Notes under the pieces: model-generated
Told to the model about the DNA's origin: nothing
Seen by the model: the letters and a program-made list of their open reading frames with translations, nothing else
Databases searched by the model: none
Source: Paenibacillus_D sp047238105
GTDB taxonomy: Bacteria; Bacillota; Bacilli; Paenibacillales; Paenibacillaceae
Length of the DNA: 64,000 nt
Assembly: GCF_047238105.1 (NCBI RefSeq)
Contig: NZ_JBDFMD010000001.1
Coordinates: 5,332,001-5,396,000 of the forward strand
Direction: 5' to 3'
Program-made: the position numbers and the translations under genes
Shown here: piece by piece, positions 1 through 9,993 of the stretch
Position numbering within the stretch: the stretch's first letter is position 1
Layout of the letters: each line of letters begins with the position of its first letter

Positions 1-2
1 CT

Positions 3-446
3 GCCGATTACGAGCGGCTGGTCGGCGCCGGGCCGTTCCAGACCATTCGCCAGCTGCAGGAGTGGAGCGGCCGGGCATTCCGGCTGCTGCAGCAGGAGAT
101 GAACAAGGAGACCGTCCACAATCGCTCGTCCGTCGTCCAACAGATACATGAGTATATCGAGCGGCATATGGACCGGGATGTATCGGTGCAGACGCTGGCC
201 GATCACGTCTATCTCCACCCCTCCTATCTCTCGCGCGTATACAAGGTGGAGACCGGGGAGAGCATCAGCGACTATCTGTACCGGTACCGGATGGAGAAGG
301 CGGCCTATCTGCTGAAGAACACGTCGGACCGTATCTATGAGATTACAGCGAGCCTCGGTTACCAGAATCCGCAGTATTTCATCAAGATCTTCAAGAAGTA
401 TTACGGCATCACGCCGCAGGAATACCGGGATAAGAACAGCTCATGA
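3..446 (+). CDS. AraC-type response regulator, C-terminal part (5' end outside window)
   Basis: The reading frame is open from the left edge, so the gene starts upstream and only about the last 147 residues are seen. The final 100 residues form a typical AraC/XylS double helix-turn-helix: the first HTH lies around SVQTLADHVYLHPSYLSRVY and the second ends with the family signature GYQNPQYFIKIFKKYYGITPQEYR. In Firmicutes this kind of C-terminus usually belongs to YesN-type response regulators paired with a sensor kinase and controlling sugar uptake and breakdown genes; the receiver domain is not visible here, so a one-component AraC regulator cannot be excluded. It is followed by a hairpin at 452-482 and then by the first secreted enzyme on the same strand. 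Confidence 0.85.
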   Translation, partial: ADYERLVGAGPFQTIRQLQEWSGRAFRLLQQEMNKETVHNRSSVVQQIHEYIERHMDRDVSVQTLADHVYLHPSYLSRVYKVETGESISDYLYRYRMEKAAYLLKNTSDRIYEITASLGYQNPQYFIKIFKKYYGITPQEYRDKNSS

Positions 447-451
447 ATATA

Positions 452-482
452 AGCCCCGTTCCGAAGTTCAGGACGGGGCTTT
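452..482 (+). terminator. Hairpin after the AraC-type regulator
   Basis: AGCCCCGT (452-459) pairs with ACGGGGCT (473-480), with further CC/GG pairing across a one-base bulge. It starts a few bases after the stop codon. The T tract is short (TT), so termination strength is uncertain. Confidence 0.6.
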
Positions 483-647
483 GCCATGTCCGGCGTTCAG
501 AACACCCAGACACCGTCTTCTCCGGGCAAGAAGTCATGAGAATAGCATCGATGTTTGAAACGTTCCATTTATTGCACTGGCCCCCCGATTTACAATGATG
601 ATGTTCCATCGGGATTCCTATCTCAACGTAAAGGGAGGAAGGTATGC

Positions 648-2942
648 GTGGCGATGAAATACCTTAAAGGATGGATGGCGGTGTTGCTGTTGGGGATGGT
701 GTTCCACTGGCAGCCAGAAAATGTAAGCGCTAACGTACAGCACTCGTTTTATGTTTCTCCAGCCGGGAATGATGCGACCGGCAACGGCAGTCAGCAGTCG
801 CCGTGGCGGACCATGCAAAAGGCACGTGATCATATCCGCCAGAATGGCCTGAATCAGAACATGAGCGGCGACATTATGGTGTACTTTGCAGCCGGAGATT
901 ATTATGTCTCTGAACCGATCGTATTCGGACCTGCCGACTCTGGCTCGGGCGGGTACAATGTCGTGTACGCCAACCAGCATGGGCGTGCGACAGCGCGGTT
1001 TATCGGCGGGCAGCCGATCACCGGCTGGCAGCCTCACTGCACCGGCGGCACCTGCAGCAGCACGATCTATAAGGCCCAGGTGGGCACGGGCTGGGATTTC
1101 CACACGCTGTACGAGAACGATCAGCGCGCCATGAAGGCAAGACATCCGAACCGCACGAGCACCACCTCCTTCGCCGGGTACTTGTCCACAGACGGCGGCG
1201 TGGTCGGCTCGATCCGTCAGTTTCAGTACAAGGCGGGCGATCTGACGCCAGGGTCGTGGGATCTGAGCCAGGCGGAGGTCGTCATCTGGAGCGGTGACAA
1301 ATGGGACTGGTTCACGGATACCGTGCCGATCCAGAGCGTCAACACCGGTACGCGCACCGTGACCTTCACGCGTGATGTCAAATACCCGACGTATCAGGAC
1401 GGACAATGGAATCATGTCGACGGCTCCCGCTACTTTGTGCAAGGCTCGCTGGATTTCCTGGACCGGCCTGGCGAGTTCCATCTCGACAAGACGACAGGGA
1501 CGCTCTATTATTACGCCCGGGACGGCGCGATCGGGGACCAGACGATCATCGCGCCCAAGGTGATGGACCTGATCCGGTTCGAGGGAGCATCCGAGTCGCA
1601 GCGCGTCCATCATATCCGCCTGCAGGGACTCAGCTTCGAGATGACCGACTTCACCAATTCGTACCGGGCGGGCTTCACCTATCCGGGCGAGACGGCGCTG
1701 CCGCACAATGGCGGCGAGTCGCATATCTATCCCGAGTTCGATCTGTCGGCCGAGATGCACCGCCACCGCCACGGCATGATCTTCATGGAAAATACGAACA
1801 ACATCGCACTCCGCGAGAATCGGCTTCGCAACTCGGGGTACTCGGCCGTGTTCATGATCTTCTACAATCAGAACACGACGATCGAGGGCAATCTGATCGA
1901 ACACAGCGGGTATAGCGGCATTATGCTGAAGGGCAAGTATCCTGCGGAGGGCGATGTCCTGAGGAACAATGTATTTACCAACAATTACATCCATCACGTC
2001 GGCGAGCTGGTCGGCCATGCATCAGGCGTCAGCATCAGCAATGCCGGCAGCAACGAGGTATCCTACAGCGAGATCAACAATACGCCGCGTTATGCCGTCA
2101 ACTGGTCCGGGCGGGTGAATATCCCGCAGCAGCATATGTATGTCAAGGACAATGAGTTCAAATATCTGAAGATCTACAATGCTGCCCTCGACAGCGGCGA
2201 TACCGCGCCCATCTACGCCTGGGGACTGGGACCGAATGCGCCGTATCTGGTCAACACCGTCGATCAAGTGACGATCGACAATGTGTATGCCGATCCGTCG
2301 ATGACCGATGTGCTGCCCAATGCGGTATTCATGGACAACGATGCGGAAGGGCAGATCATGCGCAACATTCTGGCGACGAACTATCAGCATCCGCTGGCGT
2401 TCCGCAACAATCAGTCGAGCGTCAACAATCATACGAACGTCAGCTGGAACAGCGGATTCAATATGAGCCAGATGGATCTCGCCAATATCGGTCTCAAATC
2501 AACGTTTCCCCTGAAGTACCGGGTGCAGAACCTGGCGCAATACGCGGCTGTCACCGCTTCGGGCTCGCAGCAGGGCTTTGGTTCGGGTCGGGCAATCGAC
2601 GGACTGGGACATACCGGCTGGCGCGCCTCGGCGGTGGGCAGCGCCGCCCAGCCGCAATGGATCCTTATCGATCTGGGTGCAGACAAAACCTTCAATAACG
2701 TTGACATCGCTTTCGCAGATCCCGATCAGCATGCCTTCAAGTACCGGGTAGAGGTGAGAGGCGACGGTGTCACCGGCTTCACCACGGTCGTCGATCAGAC
2801 CGCCAATCAGATGGCAAGCCTCGTCCGCTACCATCGCTTCGCGGATACGACGGCCCGCTACGTAAGGATCGCGATCGTCGGCAGCAGTCAGAACAATACG
2901 ATTGTGCCGGGCATCAACGAAGTTAACATTCGCAAGGAGTAG
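648..2942 (+). CDS. Secreted right-handed beta-helix glycan-active enzyme with C-terminal F5/8-type carbohydrate-binding domain
   Basis: About 764 residues. I prefer the GTG at 648 because GGAGG at 634-638 lies 9 bases upstream; the ATG at 654 is the alternative. The N-terminus (MKYLKGWMAVLLLGMVF...) is a signal peptide, cleaved near ENVSANV. The mature protein begins with a motif common in parallel beta-helix enzymes (FYVSPAGNDATGNGSQQSPW), then repeated coils rich in N and G (roughly residues 320-600), as in pectin-lyase-fold lyases and GH families such as GH141. The last ~140 residues (ASGSQQGFGSGRAIDG...WILIDLG) form a discoidin/F5/8 type C-like binding domain. It is probably an extracellular enzyme acting on the polymer, but lyase versus hydrolase activity cannot be told from sequence alone. 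It lacks SLH and dockerin domains, so it is likely released or held only by its binding domain. Confidence 0.8.
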   Translation: MAMKYLKGWMAVLLLGMVFHWQPENVSANVQHSFYVSPAGNDATGNGSQQSPWRTMQKARDHIRQNGLNQNMSGDIMVYFAAGDYYVSEPIVFGPADSGSGGYNVVYANQHGRATARFIGGQPITGWQPHCTGGTCSSTIYKAQVGTGWDFHTLYENDQRAMKARHPNRTSTTSFAGYLSTDGGVVGSIRQFQYKAGDLTPGSWDLSQAEVVIWSGDKWDWFTDTVPIQSVNTGTRTVTFTRDVKYPTYQDGQWNHVDGSRYFVQGSLDFLDRPGEFHLDKTTGTLYYYARDGAIGDQTIIAPKVMDLIRFEGASESQRVHHIRLQGLSFEMTDFTNSYRAGFTYPGETALPHNGGESHIYPEFDLSAEMHRHRHGMIFMENTNNIALRENRLRNSGYSAVFMIFYNQNTTIEGNLIEHSGYSGIMLKGKYPAEGDVLRNNVFTNNYIHHVGELVGHASGVSISNAGSNEVSYSEINNTPRYAVNWSGRVNIPQQHMYVKDNEFKYLKIYNAALDSGDTAPIYAWGLGPNAPYLVNTVDQVTIDNVYADPSMTDVLPNAVFMDNDAEGQIMRNILATNYQHPLAFRNNQSSVNNHTNVSWNSGFNMSQMDLANIGLKSTFPLKYRVQNLAQYAAVTASGSQQGFGSGRAIDGLGHTGWRASAVGSAAQPQWILIDLGADKTFNNVDIAFADPDQHAFKYRVEVRGDGVTGFTTVVDQTANQMASLVRYHRFADTTARYVRIAIVGSSQNNTIVPGINEVNIRKE

Positions 2943-2948
2943 AATAGA

Positions 2949-2993
2949 GCGGCACCGGCGTCCGGCCTGACAGGCCGCGGCTCCGGTGTCCGC
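2949..2993 (+). other. Large intergenic hairpin between the two beta-helix genes
   Basis: GCGGCACCGG (2949-2958) pairs with CCGGTGTCCGC (2983-2993) across a one-base bulge, and an inner stem GGCCT/AGGCC sits in the loop. There is no T tract. It lies directly between a stop codon and the ribosome binding site of the next gene, so it may be an RNA processing or stability element rather than a terminator. Confidence 0.45.
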
Positions 2994-3018
2994 AATCTCA
3001 GAACTGGAGGTTCAACTA

Positions 3019-6000
3019 TTGAGAACAACACGCATACACCAGTGGATGGTCTTAAGTTTATCCTTTGTCTTGGTATGGGGCCTGGCTGCCGCAGCCTTGC
3101 CGGCTGCAGGCAGCTACGCGGCCGGGGCCGAGAGCGGCTTGCAGCTGTACGTGGCTGCGGATGGCAGCGATGAGACGGGCGACGGCAGCGAGGGCAGCCC
3201 ATATCAGAGCCTGACCGGCGCCCGCGACGCCATCCGCGCCTTGAAGAGCGGCTCCGGTCTGCCGGCCGGCGGCGTCACGGTCAATCTGCGCGACGGCGAC
3301 TACCGGTTGCCGGGCGGCAGCTTCGATCTGACCGCCGAGGATTCGGGCACGGCTGACGCGCCTGTCGTCTACCGGTCTTATCCGGGGGAGACGGCAAGGC
3401 TGACCGGCGGTGCTTCGGTAGATGCCGGGAGCTTCGTCCCGGTGACGGATGCGGAGATCGCCTCCAGGCTGACAGCGGAGGCGCAGGAGCGCGTGATTGA
3501 GATTGATCTGCTGGAGCAGGGCATCACCCGCGAGCAGTACGGCGATATCGTGCATTACGGACAAGGCTGGCCGCTCGCGCCTGCGATGATGGAGCTGTTC
3601 ATCGACAGCCAGGAGATGGAGCTGGGACGCTATCCCAATGACGGCTGGCTGACGATGGACAGCATTGTGGATCCGGGTCTTGCCGGCAATGCCGGCGGCG
3701 TCAACCAAGGTCCGACCTTCGTCTACAACGACGAAGAGAACCGCGCCAGCCGCTGGTCCGAGGCCGACGATGCCTGGATGTTCGGCTACTATTTCTATGA
3801 CTGGGCGGAAGAGAACATGAAGGTGGCGGAGCTGGATCCGGCGACCAATACGGTCAAAGGTCAGCAGTCTGCCTGGTGGGGCATCAATCCCGACCTGACG
3901 CACCGCCGCTTTTATTTCTACAATCTGCTCGAAGAGGTAGATCAGCCGGGAGAGTGGTATCTCGACCGCGATACGGGCAAGCTGTATCTGTATCCACCGG
4001 ACGATTTTGGGGCGGAGAGCCGCGTGGAGCTCTCGCTGGATGGACAACCCCTGATCCGAGCCAATGATGCTTCGCATGTACATATCGTTGGCCTGGAGCT
4101 GAGCGTCACCAGAGGCACGGCGATCCGCATCAATGGCGGCAGTCACATGCTCGTCGCGGATAACCATATCTCCAATACGGGCATGCACGGCGTGGACGTG
4201 CGAGGCGGCAGTCACCATGGCGTGACCGGCAATGAGATCCATCATACCGGCACCGGCGGCGTTCTGATCTCGGGCGGCGATCGGCCAAGCCTGACCAGCA
4301 GCGGCCACTACGTGCTGAACAATCACATCCATGCCTATTCGCGCATCAAAAAAACATACGCGCCGGGCATCCGGCTCGAAGGTGTCGGCATACGGGCGGC
4401 TTATAACGTCATCCATGATTCCGACCACTATGCGATCAACTTCTCCGGCAACGACCATATTATCGAGTACAACGAGATCTTCGATGTGCTGAAGGATTCC
4501 AATGACTCAGGCGCTATCTATGCGGCCAGAGACTACTCCTTCTGGGGCAATATTATCCGGTACAACTATATGCACGATATTATCGGCCGGGAGGGACATA
4601 CCGTCCAGGGAGCTGTAATCTATACGGACGACAATGTGAGCGGCACCGAGGTATACGGCAACATCATGGAGAATGTAGGGATCCCGTTCTACACCCATGG
4701 CGGACGCAGCAACAAAATCTATGAGAATATCATCATCAACCCTATTCATTTCTATGTGCGCGGCATCAAATACGGCGGTCAGGGCGCAACGGTGCCCGGA
4801 TACTCGCAGGATTCGCTGAACCGCCTGCTGGCGATGCCGCATGACAGCGCGCTGTGGCGGGCCAAATATCCGGAGATGGCGTCGATCATCGAGGATCTGA
4901 ACAACGGCGGCGTCATCGATCCGAAATACAACGTCTTTACGAACAATATTATTCTCAACGGCAAAGACGCACCGGCGCAGCTGCATCCCCAGCTGACGCA
5001 ATATGGCCATTTCGACGGCAACTACTTCGTCGATGCGCCGGCGGATACGTTCATGGACTGGGAGAACGGCGACTATCGCATCAAGCCGGGCGCCGAGCTC
5101 TATGAGGAGATCGCGTATCATGACGCGCATCAGGACCGGTCCGGCCTGCTGGAGAGCTTCAAGCCTCAGATGACGGGCGATGTGCTGAACCGGCTGTTCC
5201 TGACGGCAGACCAGCCGCTCTATAATACGGCTTCTCTCTATGCTGCCGTGGGCGATACGGTGCAGCTGGGCATCACAGCACGCAGTGACCGGGGCAGACT
5301 GATCCCCGGCAATGAGCTGAACATCGACTTCGCCAGCGATCAGCCGTCGGTGGCGGCGGTGGATACCGCTGCAGGCGAGGTCAGCGCGCTTGCCGAAGGC
5401 ACCTCCACCATCCGGGCGACAGTGACAAGGAACGGTGTAACCCGATCGATCGAGACCGAGCTTCACGTCGTCCCGGAGGCCCCGGAGCTGGCGGCGGTGG
5501 AGCTGGAGCTTGGCGGGACGGAGCTGGAGATCGGCAATGTGCGGCAGGCGCTCGTCCGCTGGACGAACCAGTATGGACAGGCGCTCGATCTGACCGAAGC
5601 GGAAACGACGTACGTCAGCGATGCGCCGCAGGTTGCGGCGATCGATGCGGCGGGACGGCTGGAGGCGCTGGCCCCGGGCGAAGCCGGCATCCGGGTATCG
5701 ACGACCTACGAAGGCCGTGAGGTTCATTCGGAGGAGATCCGGATCGAGGTGGCGGGAACGACCATGACAAGCATCAATGCTGCGCTCGCCCCGGGCTACC
5801 TGCAGGTCGGACAGGCAGCGGATCTGCAGATCCGGGCGAATCTGTCCAATGACACGACCATCACGCCTTCCAGCGACCAGGTCGAGCTGACGATCGAGCA
5901 GCCGGAGGTCGCGGCATGGAACGAAGAAGGCCAGCTTGTCGGTTTGCAGCCGGGCGGCACCTTTGTCGATGTCTCGGTGACGTATCAAGGCGTGACGCTG

Positions 6001-8061
6001 GAGAAGAAGGTTCATCTCTCCGTCTATGAGAGTACGGCCAACCAAGTGCCGTCGCCATGGTCGGTGACCAATTTCTCCAATACGGGCCGCAGCGGCTTCG
6101 CCCAGGCTGAAGAAGGCCGTTTCTGGATCGTCTCGAGCGGCGACAGCATGCTGGAGGCCAATGACAATGTGACGTTTGTGAATCGCGGCATGACCAATAC
6201 CACGGAGAGGTACGCGATCTCGGCGACGCTGCACAGCCTGGAGGAGATCACTCCCAATACGGCGGCAGGTCTGCATATGCGCGGCTCGATCAATGAACCG
6301 GGCTCCAAATCGGCGACCCTGCAGGTGACGGCCGACGGCCGTATCCAGCTGCTATCGCGGTTGAGCTTCCAAGGTGGAGTCTTCCCCAAAACAGTAAGGC
6401 AAAAAGTATCGGAAACAGAAGAGGAACCGGTCATCTTCGAGCTGCCGGTCGAGATCAAGCTCGAGAAGCGCCAGAGCAACGGCAATCAATTCACCTTCGC
6501 CGGCTATGTTCGGACCGAGCAGGGGTGGACAGAGGTCGTCAGTCAGAGCGGCTACACCTTCAATGCCAGCAATAACTTGACTTCCGGCATGACGCTTGTC
6601 TCGGATTCCCACAAGTCGGAAGCGATACGGATGACCGAGGCCGTGTTCTCGAATCTGGTTGTCGAGCAGGGTGAAGTCAGCAAGCTGACGCTCTCGGATA
6701 CGATTCTGGAGGCAACAGCTTTGCATGATGAGGCTGTGGAAGGCGCAGGGGCTGAGGAGTATCCGCAAGGCTCCAAAGCGGAGCTGATGACGGCGATCCA
6801 GGCGGCCCGCCAGACGCTGGATCAGGCGAATGCCGGCCAGCCGGCGATCGACGCTGCGGCTGCGGACCTGACCAGCGCCGTGGCCGACTTTAAGGCGCTG
6901 CAGGGCACAGGCGGAGAACCGCAGGAGCCCGGAGAGCCGGGCTGGCCAGCAGGCAGCAGCGTTACTGCGACGAGCGTGAGCAGCGACAGCATCACGCTGC
7001 AATGGACAGCAGCGGCGCCGGCTGAGAGCATCAGCGGCTACCGTATCGTCTGGGCTGACGGCTCGGAGCAGGCCGAGGCAGGACAGCTCAGCCATACAGT
7101 AAACGGGCTTGAGCCGGCGACGAGCTATACGTTCCGCGTCGAGGCGCAAGCGGATGACGCATGGCTGGACGGCGGACCGGAGATCACCGTGCAGACCCTG
7201 GAGGCTGAGGAGCAGCAGGTGCCGACGGCTTGGCTGACGGGCAGCGCGATTGCAGCGCCAGAGCAGACCATTCGTCTGAGCTACCGGCTGACCGGCGTAG
7301 CGCAGAGCCGGTATCCGGCCATCTACGCACAGCACCTCGAGCTGACCTATGATCCGGACGCACTCGAGTTCATCGAAGCGGTGGATGCCCTATCTGGCCT
7401 GCAAGTGATCGTGCCGGACGAGCAGCAGCCCGGCGAGCTGGAGCTGGCCTTGTACAGTCAAGGCGAATCAGGTGCGGTCGTGGCGGACGGCCGGCAGCTG
7501 GATCTGATCTTCCGCGCGAAGTCCGGCGGACAGACGACGGTGTCGATCGTCTCGGCGGCGTTCTCGGATCAAGCAGGACAAGAGATGAACGGTCACGTTA
7601 CAGCACATACGATTGATATTCGCGACATCACGACAGACGATCTGTCGCAGACCATTGCGACCGCGCAAGCGCTGCACGACCAGGCGGTCGAAGGCACATG
7701 GCGCCTGCAATATGCGGAGGGCGCCAAGGCGGCGCTGCTGGCAGCGATCGAAGCGGCCAGAGCGGTGGCGGACGATGAGGAAGCGGAGGCGGAGGCTATC
7801 GCAGCTCAGCTTGCTGCACTGACGGAGGCCACGGCTGCCTTTGAACAGGCGCGCAACGACTATCGCCCGGGCGACATCAATGGCGACGGTGCGGTTACGG
7901 TAGCCGATCTCGCTATCGCTGCCTATTATTACGGCTACGATGAGTCGCATCCGGACTGGGCAAGCGCCAGGTTTGCCGATCTGAACGGCCCGGACGGGGA
8001 AGGCGACGGCAAGATCGATGTGTTTGACCTGTCGGTTATCGGACGTTATCTGTTCAACTAA
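3019..8061 (+). CDS. Giant secreted beta-helix enzyme with Ig-like, FN3, cohesin-like and C-terminal dockerin domains
   Basis: 1,680 residues from a TTG at 3019, chosen because CTGGAGG ends at 3010, 8 bases before it. Domains in order (approximate): signal peptide 1-35; beta-helix catalytic region 40-720, starting LQLYVAADGSDETGDG and containing N/G-rich coils; three bacterial Ig-like (Big_2) repeats 737-1004; concanavalin-like region 1008-1220; FIVAR-like helical repeat 1223-1294; fibronectin III 1310-1394; cohesin-like beta sandwich 1402-1534; second FIVAR-like repeat 1540-1612; type I dockerin 1615-1680. The dockerin has two calcium-binding repeats, DINGDGAVTVADLAIAA and a second with an insert ending DGKIDVFDLSVIGRYL. 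The next gene encodes a cohesin-SLH protein, so the dockerin most likely docks this enzyme on the S-layer. The catalytic region resembles GH141-type enzymes (a fold-level impression), which include fucosidases; the activity is not proven. Confidence 0.85.
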   Translation: MRTTRIHQWMVLSLSFVLVWGLAAAALPAAGSYAAGAESGLQLYVAADGSDETGDGSEGSPYQSLTGARDAIRALKSGSGLPAGGVTVNLRDGDYRLPGGSFDLTAEDSGTADAPVVYRSYPGETARLTGGASVDAGSFVPVTDAEIASRLTAEAQERVIEIDLLEQGITREQYGDIVHYGQGWPLAPAMMELFIDSQEMELGRYPNDGWLTMDSIVDPGLAGNAGGVNQGPTFVYNDEENRASRWSEADDAWMFGYYFYDWAEENMKVAELDPATNTVKGQQSAWWGINPDLTHRRFYFYNLLEEVDQPGEWYLDRDTGKLYLYPPDDFGAESRVELSLDGQPLIRANDASHVHIVGLELSVTRGTAIRINGGSHMLVADNHISNTGMHGVDVRGGSHHGVTGNEIHHTGTGGVLISGGDRPSLTSSGHYVLNNHIHAYSRIKKTYAPGIRLEGVGIRAAYNVIHDSDHYAINFSGNDHIIEYNEIFDVLKDSNDSGAIYAARDYSFWGNIIRYNYMHDIIGREGHTVQGAVIYTDDNVSGTEVYGNIMENVGIPFYTHGGRSNKIYENIIINPIHFYVRGIKYGGQGATVPGYSQDSLNRLLAMPHDSALWRAKYPEMASIIEDLNNGGVIDPKYNVFTNNIILNGKDAPAQLHPQLTQYGHFDGNYFVDAPADTFMDWENGDYRIKPGAELYEEIAYHDAHQDRSGLLESFKPQMTGDVLNRLFLTADQPLYNTASLYAAVGDTVQLGITARSDRGRLIPGNELNIDFASDQPSVAAVDTAAGEVSALAEGTSTIRATVTRNGVTRSIETELHVVPEAPELAAVELELGGTELEIGNVRQALVRWTNQYGQALDLTEAETTYVSDAPQVAAIDAAGRLEALAPGEAGIRVSTTYEGREVHSEEIRIEVAGTTMTSINAALAPGYLQVGQAADLQIRANLSNDTTITPSSDQVELTIEQPEVAAWNEEGQLVGLQPGGTFVDVSVTYQGVTLEKKVHLSVYESTANQVPSPWSVTNFSNTGRSGFAQAEEGRFWIVSSGDSMLEANDNVTFVNRGMTNTTERYAISATLHSLEEITPNTAAGLHMRGSINEPGSKSATLQVTADGRIQLLSRLSFQGGVFPKTVRQKVSETEEEPVIFELPVEIKLEKRQSNGNQFTFAGYVRTEQGWTEVVSQSGYTFNASNNLTSGMTLVSDSHKSEAIRMTEAVFSNLVVEQGEVSKLTLSDTILEATALHDEAVEGAGAEEYPQGSKAELMTAIQAARQTLDQANAGQPAIDAAAADLTSAVADFKALQGTGGEPQEPGEPGWPAGSSVTATSVSSDSITLQWTAAAPAESISGYRIVWADGSEQAEAGQLSHTVNGLEPATSYTFRVEAQADDAWLDGGPEITVQTLEAEEQQVPTAWLTGSAIAAPEQTIRLSYRLTGVAQSRYPAIYAQHLELTYDPDALEFIEAVDALSGLQVIVPDEQQPGELELALYSQGESGAVVADGRQLDLIFRAKSGGQTTVSIVSAAFSDQAGQEMNGHVTAHTIDIRDITTDDLSQTIATAQALHDQAVEGTWRLQYAEGAKAALLAAIEAARAVADDEEAEAEAIAAQLAALTEATAAFEQARNDYRPGDINGDGAVTVADLAIAAYYYGYDESHPDWASARFADLNGPDGEGDGKIDVFDLSVIGRYLFN

Positions 8062-8100
8062 CGATTCAAGACGAACGATTGAGGGAGATGAGGCAAAAAG

Positions 8101-9873
8101 ATGAGCAACCTGTTGCGAAAGAGCCGTTTGCTGCTGCTGGCGCTGTGTATCGCTTGCGCGATGCCGGTATATGCTGCGGCGGACGAGGACACGGCATTTG
8201 AGCTGAGAGGAGCCGCCACGACAGTGGCGGTAGGCGATACCGTCGAGCTTCGGCTGGGCGGGGCCCAGCTGCGGCAGCTGTATGCAATGGAGGCGACGCT
8301 CACATATGATGCGAGCGCGCTGGAGCTGACAGGCGTGGAGCAGTTGGTCGAGAACAGCTTTGCAGGCGAGTGGCAGAGCGCGAGCGGCGAGGCAAAGGTC
8401 TATATGACCAAGCTGGGCAGCCAGTCCGTGAGCGGTGAAGCGGAGCTGCTGATGATCCGCTTCAAGACGCTGCGGGCCGGTGAGAGCTCTGTACGGCTGG
8501 GCGCGGTGGAGACAGAGAGCGCGGATCGCACACGGAGCAGCTATAGCGGGGGCGGCTCATCCGTTGTGGTTCGGGCGACGAGCGGGGGAACGGGCGGCTG
8601 GCAGCCGCCTGCTCCGCCGCCGCAGCCCGCACCGGAGCCTGAGCCGGAGCCGGAACTGCCATCGGAGCTTGTGAGCAGCGTTGAAGGCGAAGGCGCGGCC
8701 GCTTACCGGTTGAACGCGGAGGCGTTCCGGCTGGCGCTGGCGATGCTCGCCGAGGCTTCGGGCAGCGGCCGGCTCGAGCTGCCGCTGACAAGCCACGCCG
8801 GCGATGCGAGCGTCAGTCTGTCGGCGCAGCTCAGCCTGCTGTCGGAAGCAGCAGAGGCGGCGCCCGATGCCGGACTGCGGCTGCTGGCGGATGACCGTCT
8901 GAGCTATGAGCTGCCGCTGCGGCTGTTTGATCCGGCTATGCTGGCGGAGCTCCTGCAGCTGAGCGAGGCCGTGCTGGCGCAGGCGGATCTGACGATCATG
9001 CTCGGACCAGCAGAGCTGCCTGCCGGGATCCGCGCCAGTCATCGGCTGGCAAGCGAAGCCTATGCCTTCACGATCGTGGTGCGCGAAGCATCCGGCAGGG
9101 AGCATGTGCTGGAGCAGTTCGGCAGCTTGTATGCCGAACGGGGGATCGTGCTCGAGACGGCTGTGAATCCCGGCAGCGCCGGCGGTGTCGTCTATGACCC
9201 GGCGTCGATGGAGCTGCAGTTTGTGCCGACGGTGTTTGTACAGGAAGGCGAGCGGCAAGTAGCCGTGCTCAAGCGCAACAGCAACAGCGTCTATGCGGTA
9301 ATCGACGATTCGCGTTCGTTCGCCGATGTCAGCGGTCACTGGGCGGCGGAGGAGATCGAAACGCTGGCCGCCAAGCTGCTGCTGCGCGGCCGGAGCGCCG
9401 ATGTCTTCGCGCCGGGCGAGAGCGTCACCCGGGCAGAGTTCGCCGCCTTGCTGGTGCGAGGCTTTGGGCTGCAGCCGCTCGCAGGCGAGGCCCGGTTCAG
9501 CGATACGGCTCCGGGCGCATGGTATACAGCCAGTGTGGCCGCTGCAGTCGAGGCCGGGTATGTGAATGGCTATCCGGACGGCACATTCCGGCCCCAGGCG
9601 CCGATCACGCGCGAGCAGATGGCGCTGATGCTGGAGCGTGCGATCACGGTGTACGGAGCTGCGGACGTCCTCCCCGGCGAGGGCTCGCTGGCGGCATTTG
9701 CCGATCGGGGCGAGGTCAGTGCCTGGGCGGAGTCGGCTGTCTCCCGGATGATTGCCGGCGGTCTGATCCAGGGCGTCTCTGAGCAGCGCATCGCCCCGCA
9801 GGCGCTGACGACGCGCGCGCAGGCTGCGGTCCTGCTCGCCCGCGTGCTGCGTGCAGCCGAGTTGATCTCTTGA
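8101..9873 (+). CDS. Cohesin-SLH surface anchoring protein
   Basis: 590 residues. A signal peptide (MSNLLRKSRLLLLALCIACAMPVYA) is followed by a cohesin domain at about 35-160 (AVGDTVELRLGGAQLRQLYAMEATLTYDASALELTGVE). A proline/glutamate linker follows (PEPEPEPELP, ~178-188), then a ~190-residue domain found in two other SLH proteins of this window, and finally three SLH repeats (~400-585: FADVSGHWAAEEIETLA, FSDTAPGAWYTASVAAAVEAGYV, AWAESAVSRMIAGGL). SLH domains bind pyruvylated secondary cell-wall polymer. The gene follows the dockerin enzyme after 39 bases, so the two probably form an operon and a physical complex: dockerin of the enzyme, cohesin of the anchor. The cohesin-dockerin pairing is inferred from adjacency and domain type. 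Confidence 0.88.
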   Translation: MSNLLRKSRLLLLALCIACAMPVYAAADEDTAFELRGAATTVAVGDTVELRLGGAQLRQLYAMEATLTYDASALELTGVEQLVENSFAGEWQSASGEAKVYMTKLGSQSVSGEAELLMIRFKTLRAGESSVRLGAVETESADRTRSSYSGGGSSVVVRATSGGTGGWQPPAPPPQPAPEPEPEPELPSELVSSVEGEGAAAYRLNAEAFRLALAMLAEASGSGRLELPLTSHAGDASVSLSAQLSLLSEAAEAAPDAGLRLLADDRLSYELPLRLFDPAMLAELLQLSEAVLAQADLTIMLGPAELPAGIRASHRLASEAYAFTIVVREASGREHVLEQFGSLYAERGIVLETAVNPGSAGGVVYDPASMELQFVPTVFVQEGERQVAVLKRNSNSVYAVIDDSRSFADVSGHWAAEEIETLAAKLLLRGRSADVFAPGESVTRAEFAALLVRGFGLQPLAGEARFSDTAPGAWYTASVAAAVEAGYVNGYPDGTFRPQAPITREQMALMLERAITVYGAADVLPGEGSLAAFADRGEVSAWAESAVSRMIAGGLIQGVSEQRIAPQALTTRAQAAVLLARVLRAAELIS

Positions 9874-9942
9874 CCGGCAAGTAGTCATCAAAGTGCCATC
9901 AAAGTTGTGAATCTCGCCTCGTTCGGGGCTCTGGAGAGCCGT

Positions 9943-9948
9943 TATAAT
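9943..9948 (+). promoter_or_regulatory. Candidate -10 box upstream of first sulfatase
   Basis: A perfect TATAAT lies 45 bases before the ATG at 9994. No good -35 box is found 16-18 bases upstream; a short inverted repeat GGCTC-TGGA-GAGCC (9927-9940) abuts it instead. This would fit an activator-dependent promoter. Confidence 0.35.
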
Positions 9949-9993
9949 GGACGTGTTGAATGACGCGACAAGCGGCAAAGGAGTGTCCGGTAC

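Noticed and set aside
4507..6276. 589-residue open frame on the minus strand inside the dockerin enzyme gene
   Set aside because: No recognisable domain, no ribosome binding site, rich in arginine and histidine as expected for an antisense shadow of a GC-rich gene; several similar frames occur (618-2018, 3058-4458, 8557-10008).
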